Shown: piece by piece, positions 56,213 to 63,162 of the stretch
Layout of the letters: the number at the start of each line of letters is the position of its first letter
Position numbering within the stretch: the stretch's first letter is position 1
NCBI GenBank assembly: GCA_028293805.1
Contig: JAQGOC010000268.1
Span: forward strand, 1-63,162
Length of the DNA stretch: 63,162 bases
Reading direction: 5' to 3'
DNA from: Gammaproteobacteria bacterium
Lineage (GTDB): Bacteria > Pseudomonadota > Gammaproteobacteria > Steroidobacterales > Steroidobacteraceae
Notes under the pieces: model-generated
The model's database searches: none
What the model saw: only the letters and a program-made list of their open reading frames with translations
Told to the model about the DNA's origin: nothing
Position numbers and translations under genes: made by a program

Positions 56213-58369
56213 ATGACCACCGCCAGACCCCTGAAACCCCATCCTGCGATTCCTGCGGCCGACCTGCCCCAGGACAATGCGAGGATGCTGAAGACTCTGC
56301 TCGCCAATGTGGACGGCATGGTGTATCGCCGCCGTCTGGATGCCGAGTGGACGATGGAGTTTGTGAGCCAGGGATGCCTGCGAGTCACCGGCCGCCAGCC
56401 GGCTGACCTGCTGATCAACAGGCGTTTCACCTATGACGAGCTGACACTGCCGGATGACCGGCTCTGGGTCCGTGAGGCGATCCGTTGCGCAGTCGTCGAG
56501 CTCCGCTGCTTCGACCTCGAGTACCGTATCGTCCACGCGGACGGTGGAATCCGTTGGGTATGGGAGCGCGGCACCGGCGTGACGGACCTCGAAGGCCGGC
56601 CCATCGCGCTCGAGGGACTCATACAGGACATCACGAAGCGCAAGAGCGCGGAAACGGCGCTGCGCGAAGCCGAGCGGCGCTATCACGGGCTGTTCGATAA
56701 CGCCATCGAGGGCATTTTCCGCACTACCGTCGAGGGCAACTACCTCGATGCGAACCCGGCGCTCGCTCACATCTATGGCTTCGGCTCGCCGCTGGAGCTC
56801 ATGGCCTCCCTGAGCGACATCGGGCGCCAGCTCTATGTCGATCCCCAGCGCCGCGACGAATTCATGCGGATCGTGAAGGCGCGCGGCTCGGTGACCGGCT
56901 TCGAGTCCCAGGTCTATCGCAAGAACGGCGACATGATCTGGATCTGCGAAAACGCACGCGTCGTCATCGGCGAGGACGGCCGACCGTCGGGTTACGAGGG
57001 AACGGTCGAAGACATCACGGAGCGCAGGCTGTACCAGACTCGCATCGAGCATCAGGCGAACTATGACACGCTCACGGGCCTCGCCAACCGCTCCCTGCTG
57101 CAGGACCGGCTGGAGCAGGCGCTGCTCACGGCGGCGAGCTTCGGCACGCGCATCGCCGTCGCGTTTGTCGATCTCGACCGGTTCAAGTTCATCAACGACA
57201 GCCTCGGACATCACGTCGGCGACGAGTTGCTGAAGGAAGTCGCGGAGCGCCTCCAATCCTGTGTCCGCGAGTGCGACACCGTGGCGCGTCTCGGCGGCGA
57301 TGAATTCGTCCTCCTCATCAACGGCCACTCGGGCCTGGAATCCGTGCGGCAGGTCATGGAGCGCATGCTGTCCGCGGTGTCCCAGCCATGGACCATCGAG
57401 CAGGGCGAATTCACCGTCAGTTGCAGCATCGGAGTCGCGCTTCATCCGGAGGACGGCGAAGAAGCCCGCACGCTGCTGAAACATGCGGACTCGGCGATGT
57501 ATCGCGCCAAGGACAGCGGCCGCAACAACTTCCAGTTCTTTACCCGCGAGCTCAATACGCTCATGACCGAGCGGCTCGAGATGGAGGGCCACCTGCGCCG
57601 CGCCCTCGACCGCCAGCAGTTTGTGTTGTGTTACCAGCCGCGGATCGCTCTGGATGGCGGCCGTATCGTGGGCACGGAAGCCTTGCTGCGCTGGCGCATC
57701 CCGCAGCGGGGGACCATCACACCCCAGCGCTTCATCGCGCTCGCGGAGGAAACGGGCCTCATCGTGCCCATCGGCAAATGGGTGTTGCAAACGGCCTGCG
57801 CCCAGAACAAGGCCTGGCAGGACGAGGGGCTGCCGCCCATCGTGGTATCAGTGAACGTCTCCGCGAGGCAATTCCGCCAGGAGAGCATCGTGCAGACCGT
57901 CGCCGCAGTCCTGCGGGAGACCGGACTCGAAGCGCGCTATCTGGAGCTCGAGTTGACGGAAAGCATGGTGATGCACGACGCCCCGCAGCTCGTCGCGATG
58001 CTCGACGAGCTGAAGCAGCTCGGCGTGCAGATTGCCGTGGACGACTTCGGAACCGGCTACTCGAGCCTGTCGTACCTGAAACGCTTTCCGGTCGACCGCC
58101 TCAAGATCGACCGCTCCTTCGTGGAGGACATCGCGAGCGACGCGGATGACGCGACGATCGTGCGCACGATCATCGCCCTCGGCCACAACCTCGGGTTGAA
58201 GGTAGTAGCCGAGGGCGTGGAGTCCGACGAGCAGCTGCGCTTTCTGCGCTCCAATCTGTGCGATGAAGCGCAGGGTTTTCTCATCAGCCGCCCGGTCTCG
58301 CATCGCCAGATGCGGCGCATGATCAACCGCAGCTACCAGATCGAGACGCGATCCTCCGGCTTGATGTAG
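56213..58369 (+). CDS. PAS-PAS-GGDEF-EAL cyclic-di-GMP signalling protein
   Basis: Predicted 718 residues from the ATG at 56213 (MTTARPLKPH); the upstream open frame overlaps cfa and is not coding. Two PAS domains with PAC tails (ALEGLIQDITKRK and GYEGTVEDITERR) are followed by GGDEF with DTLTGLANRSLLQDRL, VDLDRFKFINDSLGHHVGDELL and RLGGDEFVLL. An inhibitory RxxD site lies just ahead (RECD). The EAL domain has EALLRWR, LELTESMVMHD, DDFGTGYSSLSYL, LKIDRSFV and AEGVES. Both activities could be intact. Its last 37 bases overlap the M13 peptidase gene convergently. Confidence 0.94.
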   Translation: MTTARPLKPHPAIPAADLPQDNARMLKTLLANVDGMVYRRRLDAEWTMEFVSQGCLRVTGRQPADLLINRRFTYDELTLPDDRLWVREAIRCAVVELRCFDLEYRIVHADGGIRWVWERGTGVTDLEGRPIALEGLIQDITKRKSAETALREAERRYHGLFDNAIEGIFRTTVEGNYLDANPALAHIYGFGSPLELMASLSDIGRQLYVDPQRRDEFMRIVKARGSVTGFESQVYRKNGDMIWICENARVVIGEDGRPSGYEGTVEDITERRLYQTRIEHQANYDTLTGLANRSLLQDRLEQALLTAASFGTRIAVAFVDLDRFKFINDSLGHHVGDELLKEVAERLQSCVRECDTVARLGGDEFVLLINGHSGLESVRQVMERMLSAVSQPWTIEQGEFTVSCSIGVALHPEDGEEARTLLKHADSAMYRAKDSGRNNFQFFTRELNTLMTERLEMEGHLRRALDRQQFVLCYQPRIALDGGRIVGTEALLRWRIPQRGTITPQRFIALAEETGLIVPIGKWVLQTACAQNKAWQDEGLPPIVVSVNVSARQFRQESIVQTVAAVLRETGLEARYLELELTESMVMHDAPQLVAMLDELKQLGVQIAVDDFGTGYSSLSYLKRFPVDRLKIDRSFVEDIASDADDATIVRTIIALGHNLGLKVVAEGVESDEQLRFLRSNLCDEAQGFLISRPVSHRQMRRMINRSYQIETRSSGLM

Positions 58370-60438
58370 AGCTTGTCGCCCGGGTGCACGCCGAAAGCCG
58401 TGTACCACGCATCGATGTTGGGCAGCGGGCCATTCACACGGAAGTACGATGGGCTGTGCACGTCCGACATCACCAGCTCCCGCAGCTGGCCCTCGCGGTA
58501 TTTCGCGCGCCAGACCTGTGCCCAGGACAGGAAAAAACGCTGATCCCCGGTAAGGCCGTCGATTACCGGCGCCGGCCGGCCCTTGAGAGACAGTTGATAG
58601 GCGTGGTAGGCCATGTTGAGGCCGCCCAGATCGCCGATGTTCTCCCCGATGGTGTTCGCGCCATTCACCTTCAGGCCGGGCAGCGCCTCGAAATCGGAGT
58701 ACTGCCTGATGAGCCGCGTCACCCGCCCGTTGAACACGTCCGCGTCCTTTTGCGTCCACCAGTCCTTGAGGCCGCCATCGGGTCCGAACTTGCGGCCCTG
58801 GTCGTCGAAGCCGTGGCCGATCTCGTGGCCGATCACGGCGCCGATCGCGCCGTAGTTCACGGCGGCCTCCGCGTTGGGATCGAAGAACGGGGGCTGCAAT
58901 ATCGCCGCCGGGAAAACGATTTCGTTGTTGAGCGGGTTGTAGTAGGCGTTGATCTGCTGCGGCGTCATCTGCCACTCTGCCCGATCGACGGGCTTGTCGA
59001 GCCGCGCCACCTGGTACTGCCAGCGCCACTCGGCGGCGCGCCGGAGGTTGCCGATGAGGTCGTCCCGCCGGACCTGCAGCGTCGAATAATCCTTCCATAC
59101 GTCCGGGTAGCCGATCTTCGGCGTAAACGTCGCGAGCTTCTCGTGCGCGCGCGATTTCGTCTCCGGGGTCATCCAGTCGAGCGCATCGATGCGCTCGCTC
59201 AGCGCGGCGCGCAGATTCGCCACCAGTTCCTGCATCTTCGCCTTGGACTCCGGCGGGAAATAGTGCGCCACATACAGCTGTCCCACCTGCTCGCCGAGTG
59301 CGCCGTCGACCTCGTCGACCGCACGCTTCCAGCGTTCGCGCTGTTGGGGCTGGCCCCGCAGGGTCTGCCCGTAGAAAGCGAAGCGCGCCTCATCGAAGCG
59401 CTTCGGCAGATACGGCGCGTGATCGCTCAAATAATGGAACGTGAGATAAGCCTTCAGCGTCGGCAGCGGCGTGCGGTTGAAGAGCTCAGCGAGATCCTTC
59501 ACCGCCGTGAGCTCGCTCACGACCAGATCCTGCCGCCCGCCTACCGAGGATGCCTCCAGAAACCCCTGCCAAGGGAACCCCGGCGCATACGCGAGGAGCT
59601 GCTTCTTCGTGCGCGGGTTGTAAGTGGCATCTACATCACGCCGCTTCTCGTTCGCCCATTGCGCTTTGGCGGCCGCGGTCTCGAACGCCATGATCTCGTT
59701 CGCCTGGGCCGCGCTGTCCTGAATTCCCCCTAACTTGAGCAGTTGCCCGATGTAGGCAACATACTTCTCGCGCAGCTCCTTGAGCTTCGGGTCGTCCTTC
59801 AGATAGTAGTCGCGGTCGGGCAGGCCGAGGTGGGACTGGCTGATCACGACGGAGTACCGGTCCGGGTTCTTCAGATCCGGCGGCAGATCGAGATCGAACA
59901 GTGACGTAAAACCCGGCAGCCCGAACAGCGTCGCGATGTCGGACCGGGTGGCCGCGGAGGCAATGCGCTGCAGATCGCCCGCTGCCGGTGCAAGTCCGTT
60001 GGCTTCGATCGCCGCCTGGTCCATGAAGGCCGCGTAGTAGTCGCCGATCTTCTGCGCGGGAGTGCCCGCGGCCGGATGCGAAGCCGCCGCCTGTTCGATG
60101 AGCTCGCGGACCCGCTGTTTGGACAGCTCGTCGAGCTGATTGAACACGCCAAAGCTCGCCCGATCCGGCGGAATCTCGAACGAGTCGTACCACCGGCCGC
60201 TCGCATACGCGAAGAAATCATCGCCCGGCTTGACGGCCGGATTGCCGGCAGTGAGGTCGAGGCCGAAGGCGCCGATGGCCGCCTTATGCGCCGGCGATGG
60301 AAGTTCAGAGGACGGCGCGCCGGCCGTTGCGCGAGCTGCAGGGGTGGACACCGGTTTCTCCTGTACGGGATGCGACGAACACGCGGCGATGGCAACGATC
60401 GCCGTCACCACGCAAGACCTCCATGGCAGTGATCTCAT
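58333..60438 (-). CDS. M13 family metallopeptidase (neprilysin/PepO-like) lipoprotein
   Basis: Predicted 701 residues. An N-terminal lipoprotein signal ends in the lipobox VAIAAC (Cys20), so it should sit in the membrane facing the periplasm. Active-site motifs are intact: HEIGHGFDDQG (zinc His pair), GENIGDLGGLN with the third zinc ligand Glu, and NAYYNPLNNEIVFPAAIL ahead. DVHSPSYFRVNGPLPNIDAWYTAFGV near the end is the C-terminal family motif. It cleaves small peptides. The 3' end overlaps the GGDEF-EAL gene by 37 bases on the other strand. The nitroreductase stop overlaps its start by four bases. Confidence 0.95.
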   Translation of the reverse strand: MRSLPWRSCVVTAIVAIAACSSHPVQEKPVSTPAARATAGAPSSELPSPAHKAAIGAFGLDLTAGNPAVKPGDDFFAYASGRWYDSFEIPPDRASFGVFNQLDELSKQRVRELIEQAAASHPAAGTPAQKIGDYYAAFMDQAAIEANGLAPAAGDLQRIASAATRSDIATLFGLPGFTSLFDLDLPPDLKNPDRYSVVISQSHLGLPDRDYYLKDDPKLKELREKYVAYIGQLLKLGGIQDSAAQANEIMAFETAAAKAQWANEKRRDVDATYNPRTKKQLLAYAPGFPWQGFLEASSVGGRQDLVVSELTAVKDLAELFNRTPLPTLKAYLTFHYLSDHAPYLPKRFDEARFAFYGQTLRGQPQQRERWKRAVDEVDGALGEQVGQLYVAHYFPPESKAKMQELVANLRAALSERIDALDWMTPETKSRAHEKLATFTPKIGYPDVWKDYSTLQVRRDDLIGNLRRAAEWRWQYQVARLDKPVDRAEWQMTPQQINAYYNPLNNEIVFPAAILQPPFFDPNAEAAVNYGAIGAVIGHEIGHGFDDQGRKFGPDGGLKDWWTQKDADVFNGRVTRLIRQYSDFEALPGLKVNGANTIGENIGDLGGLNMAYHAYQLSLKGRPAPVIDGLTGDQRFFLSWAQVWRAKYREGQLRELVMSDVHSPSYFRVNGPLPNIDAWYTAFGVHPGDKLYIKPEDRVSIW

Positions 60439-61037
60439 TTGGATTCAACCCCGATGGGGTTCATGGAGGCGCTCGGCTCGTCGCCCCAGTGTCGCACCAG
60501 GTCGCTCCAGGGCGCCCGCTGCAACGAGTCGGGCCTGGACGCATCGGTACCCAGATACATGAAGCCGACGATGGCGTCCTTGCCCTCCAGTCCCAGCGCG
60601 GCCCGCACCGTTTCGTCATAGGCCGGGCCGCCGGTCTTCCACATGGCATTGAACCCGAGAGCCTGGGCCGCGAGCATCACGTTTTGGGCGGCGGCTCCAG
60701 CGGACAGGATCTGCTCGATCACCGGAATCTTGCCGCCCGGAGTGCAGATCGCGGCAACCACGACGATCAGCGGCGCTCGGAATGCCTTCTGCCGCTCACG
60801 TTGCAGCTTCTCTTCGGAAGACGCGGGATGAGTGCGGCGCAAATGATCCGCCAGCAACTCGCCGAACCGCTCCCGGCCGGCATCCCGTATGACAATGAAG
60901 CGCCAGGGGCGCAGGCGTCCGTGGTCCGGCGCGGTGACTGCGCTCGCAAAAATCAGCTCCAACGCACCTTCGTCGGGGGCTGGGCCGGTCAAAGCTCTGG
61001 CGGAGCGGCGGTGTAAAAGAGCGTCGATCGCTTGCAT
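60435..61037 (-). CDS. Nitroreductase family protein (YdjA-like)
   Basis: Predicted 200 residues. FMN-binding marks are RRSARALTGPAPDEGALELIFASAVTAPDHGRLRPWRFIVI near the start and AAAQNVMLAAQALGFNAMWKTGG in the middle. The short form with PDHGRLRPW and VGFMYLGT is that of YdjA-like single-domain nitroreductases. It would reduce nitro or quinone compounds with NAD(P)H; the physiological substrate is unknown. It overlaps the M13 peptidase start by four bases, so the two are coupled. Confidence 0.93.
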   Translation of the reverse strand: MQAIDALLHRRSARALTGPAPDEGALELIFASAVTAPDHGRLRPWRFIVIRDAGRERFGELLADHLRRTHPASSEEKLQRERQKAFRAPLIVVVAAICTPGGKIPVIEQILSAGAAAQNVMLAAQALGFNAMWKTGGPAYDETVRAALGLEGKDAIVGFMYLGTDASRPDSLQRAPWSDLVRHWGDEPSASMNPIGVESK

Positions 61038-61159
61038 GTCCTGGAATATCCTCGTCGTTGCAGCTGGCCGGTGGCGATTGTCGCTGATTTAAAGCGCGGC
61101 CGAGCCCGCGATGGGTACGATTTCTGCTTGAGCCACCCCGTGGCAGGAGGGCTTAATCT

Positions 61160-61495
61160 ATGCAGGATCCCCTGATTGACGCCGCGCGGCGCCTCGGAGT
61201 TCCAACTCACACGAGCGCAGGTCCGGAGCCCGGGTCCATGAGCGGCCAGCTGTGGGCCACGTGGCCCCGCGATCGCCTCGAAATCGCCCACGACGCGCTG
61301 GCGAAAGTAGTCCGCTTCGACCGCGCTGCCCGGGTTGAGCCTTGCGGGGAGGGCAACCTGTGGCGGGCTTCGGCCGGAAGCTGGAGCTACGAAAGTGACT
61401 TCGTGGATGCGGTCGCAACACTAGCTCTGCGCGTTTCCGAAACACGTCCGACCGAGCCCCCGCGCTCCACGAGTCCACGCCCTGCCAGACAGTAA
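61160..61495 (+). CDS. Small protein of unknown function
   Basis: Predicted 111 residues. The ATG has a very good AGGAGGG ribosome site eight bases upstream, which supports translation. The sequence begins MQDPLIDAARRLGVPTHT and has GQLWATWPRDRLEIAHD and LWRASAGSWSYESDF. No family recognised, no signal peptide and no membrane helix. The C-terminal 20 residues are Pro/Arg/Ser-rich. It is followed by the DUF938 remnant. Confidence 0.6.
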   Translation: MQDPLIDAARRLGVPTHTSAGPEPGSMSGQLWATWPRDRLEIAHDALAKVVRFDRAARVEPCGEGNLWRASAGSWSYESDFVDAVATLALRVSETRPTEPPRSTSPRPARQ

Positions 61496-61589
61496 GGCTC
61501 ACACAGAGCAGGGCATTCGCCTGCTTGCGAGCGACGCCTACTCCGCCTTCGGAAGGCAGGCGCCTCGAGTGCCCGCCTGCCACACTCGG

Positions 61590-62090
61590 CCGGTGCAGAC
61601 GCCGGCGAGTGCAACAAAGGACCCATCCTTCCGAATACTGAGTGAGGTATTCGCGCAGAATCGATACCTGGCCGGCTTGCGCGCATATCTCACCCTCGAG
61701 GGACCTGCGAACGTGCGGCCCTGCAGGGGAGCTCGATGTCCGGCAGCAGCCTTGGCCGATCGCTGCGGTCGATGCCTTGTTTACCGCCAATGCGCTCCAC
61801 ATTATGGGTTGGAGCGCCGTAAAGGACTTCTTTCGTGGAGGGGGTAGCGTTCTGAGCGCACCGGGCACCTTATGTGTCTATGGACCGTTACGATACGGCG
61901 GTCGCTACACGAGCCCCGGCAACGCTGAATTCGACCGGTACCTGCGTGCACGCGACCGCTGAAAGCGGGATCCGCGATTTCGAGAGCATCGATTATCGAT
62001 TCGTTGGCGCGTGAGGCGGGCCTCACACTCGTGGCCGATCACGGGATGCCGGCGAACAACCAGTTCCTCATCAGGCGCAGATCGCAATCT
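61590..62090 (+). pseudogene. DUF938 SAM-dependent methyltransferase, decayed
   Basis: Segments in changing frames match the DUF938 family: KDPSFRILSEVFAQNR then LAGLRAYLTLEGPANVRP, ELDVRQQPWPIAAVDALFTANALHIMGW, LCVYGPLRYGGRYTSPGNAEFDRYLRARD, SGIRDFESID and SLAREAGLTLVADHGMPANNQFLIRRR. They need several frame changes and the SAM-binding part (around LEIGSGTGQHA) is missing between RILSEVFA and LAGLRAYL. So it is a broken gene with an internal deletion. It ends just before egtB. Confidence 0.85.
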
Positions 62091-62148
62091 CCTGTCGGGC
62101 AACGGTGGGTCGTAGCCGGCGGCATACAACTTGCGGGAAACGCGGCCA

Positions 62149-63162
62149 ATGGCTTCCAGCGGACTTACAAAACTGCCGCCTGTCGCGGTGTCGGAGACGC
62201 TTGCCTCCGAAGCACCTGGCTTGGCGGAATATTACAGCCAGGTCCGCGCGGCGACGCTTGCGCTGTGCAATACCCTTGCCGCCGAGGACTACGTCGTGCA
62301 ATCCATGCCCGATGCCAGCCCGGCGAAGTGGCACCTCGCGCACACGACCTGGTTCTGGGAGGAATTCGTACTGCAGCACGTCAACGGCGGCTATACGTTC
62401 CACGACGAGAACTTCCGCTATCTTTTCAACTCCTATTACAACACCGTCGGCCCGATGCATAGTCGCCCCGATCGCGGGCTGCTCTCGAGACCCACCGTGC
62501 CAGAGGTCCTGGCTTACCGACTTCACGTCGACGAGCGGATGAGCGCGCTTGTGCGCGGCGGTGTTCGCGACGAGTTGGCGCGCGTTGTGCTGCTCGGCCT
62601 GCATCATGAGCAGCAACATCAGGAGTTGCTGCTCACTGATGTCAAGCACCTGTTTTCGTGTAATCCCCTGTTACCCGCGTACACCCAACACGTCCCCGCA
62701 GCGCCGCGCGCCGCGCCGGTATTGTCATTCAGGAGCTTCGACGGCGGCCTCGTCGAAATCGGCCACTCCGGCAGCGACTTCTGCTTCGATAACGAGTTGC
62801 CGCGCCACCGCGCCTACGTAGCGCCGTTTCAGATCGCCACGCGTGCAGTAACTAACGGGGAGTTCCTGGAGTTCGTGCGTGCCGGCGGTTATGAGACGGC
62901 CGCGTATTGGCTGTCAGACGGCTGGGCCGCGGTGCAGCGCGAAGGCTGGACGCGGCCGATCTACTGGACGAAATCCCTGGACGGGGAATTCTCGTTGACC
63001 GGGCTGCGCGAGTTGAATCCGCACACCCCCGTCAGCCACGTGAGCTGCTATGAGGCGGACGCCTTCGCTCGCTGGGCGGATGCGCGCCTGCCGACGGAAT
63101 GCGAGTGGGAAATCGCGGCGGCCGCGGCATCACTCGCCGGCAATTTCGTCGAGAACCAACAC
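62149..63162 (+). CDS. egtB: Ergothioneine biosynthesis protein EgtB (partial, cut by window edge)
   Basis: The ATG at 62149 (MASSGLTKLPPV) opens a frame that runs to the window end, 338 residues so far. The DinB-like domain has the iron ligands: WHLAHTTWFWEEF (first His) and HHEQQHQELL (the H-x3-H pair). It continues into the formylglycine-generating-enzyme-like domain with VEIGHSG, DNELPRHRAYVAPFQIATRAVTNGEF and PVSHVSCYEADAFARWADARLPTECEWE. EgtB joins hercynine with a thiol donor (gamma-glutamylcysteine or cysteine) in ergothioneine synthesis. egtD is expected to the right. Confidence 0.93.
   Translation, partial: MASSGLTKLPPVAVSETLASEAPGLAEYYSQVRAATLALCNTLAAEDYVVQSMPDASPAKWHLAHTTWFWEEFVLQHVNGGYTFHDENFRYLFNSYYNTVGPMHSRPDRGLLSRPTVPEVLAYRLHVDERMSALVRGGVRDELARVVLLGLHHEQQHQELLLTDVKHLFSCNPLLPAYTQHVPAAPRAAPVLSFRSFDGGLVEIGHSGSDFCFDNELPRHRAYVAPFQIATRAVTNGEFLEFVRAGGYETAAYWLSDGWAAVQREGWTRPIYWTKSLDGEFSLTGLRELNPHTPVSHVSCYEADAFARWADARLPTECEWEIAAAAASLAGNFVENQH

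Overview
The window comes from a GC-rich proteobacterial chromosome. Gene content points to an environmental, aerobic gammaproteobacterium, plausibly near the Steroidobacterales/Nevskiales/Xanthomonadales. The pointers are a complete glyoxylate shunt with an ScfR-type regulator, a branched-chain 2-oxoacid dehydrogenase operon, aerobic CoA-dependent aromatic degradation, an M13 peptidase lipoprotein, and several signalling and envelope genes. Placement is inference from gene content only. No rRNA, tRNA, CRISPR array, insertion sequence or phage gene was recognised.

Region 1 (1-12657) is catabolic. It holds the 3' end of a glutaryl-CoA dehydrogenase gene, an indolepyruvate ferredoxin oxidoreductase pair (iorA/iorB, minus strand) and a cyclase-family hydrolase. 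A divergent plus-strand operon follows: 2-aminobenzoyl-CoA (or salicylyl-CoA) monooxygenase/reductase, SDR, MarR, enoyl-CoA hydratase, acyl-CoA dehydrogenase, a Rid-family protein and a second old-yellow-enzyme oxidoreductase. The layout resembles the aerobic anthraniloyl-CoA pathway known from Azoarcus evansii. The two-domain monooxygenase/reductase is split by an in-frame TAG. A good sigma70-type promoter (TTGACA-17-TATAAC) lies between the two arms.

Region 2 (12755-25225) has an outer-membrane YfaZ-like protein, a deletion scar joining remnants of a TolC-like gene and an RND pump gene, the aceB-aceA glyoxylate shunt with its divergent ScfR-like regulator, a DsbA-like protein, a DedA-rhodanese fusion, a DUF3592 protein and the bkd operon (E1alpha, E1beta, E2). 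The acetyl-CoA and propionyl-CoA made by regions 1 and 2 would feed the glyoxylate shunt and central metabolism.

Region 3 (25859-37109) is mixed: two small secreted proteins separated by a decayed GH92 glycosidase tail, Ku with a MerR-TPR protein, GST plus a Sui1-type factor, a PmtA-like methyltransferase, an RDD protein, an HtrA-like protein without its catalytic triad, a divergent SRAP protein, a VOC protein, an alpha/beta hydrolase and a GT4 glycosyltransferase.

Region 4 (37141-54608) carries envelope, signalling and housekeeping genes: DUF4136 lipoprotein, LOG protein, PIG-L deacetylase, cardiolipin-synthase-like PLD, CAP protein, EAL-CBS-GGDEF protein, beta-hydroxyacid dehydrogenase, DUF4337 and DUF4184 proteins, ROK/polyphosphate-glucokinase-like kinase, a predicted secreted beta-helix protein, a Gly/Ser-rich secreted protein, a subtilase with a divergent ECF sigma/anti-sigma pair, CsbD, formate-tetrahydrofolate ligase and HemJ.

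Region 5 (54858-63162) has cyclopropane fatty acid synthase, a PAS-PAS-GGDEF-EAL protein overlapping convergently with an M13 peptidase, a nitroreductase, a small unknown protein, a decayed DUF938 methyltransferase and the start of egtB, which runs off the right edge.

The observations most worth following up are the amber-interrupted anthraniloyl-CoA enzyme and its possible link to indolepyruvate oxidation, the Ku/MerR-TPR pair, two enzyme-fold proteins that have lost their catalytic residues (HtrA-like and SRAP-like), and the secreted-protein block beside the ECF sigma factor.
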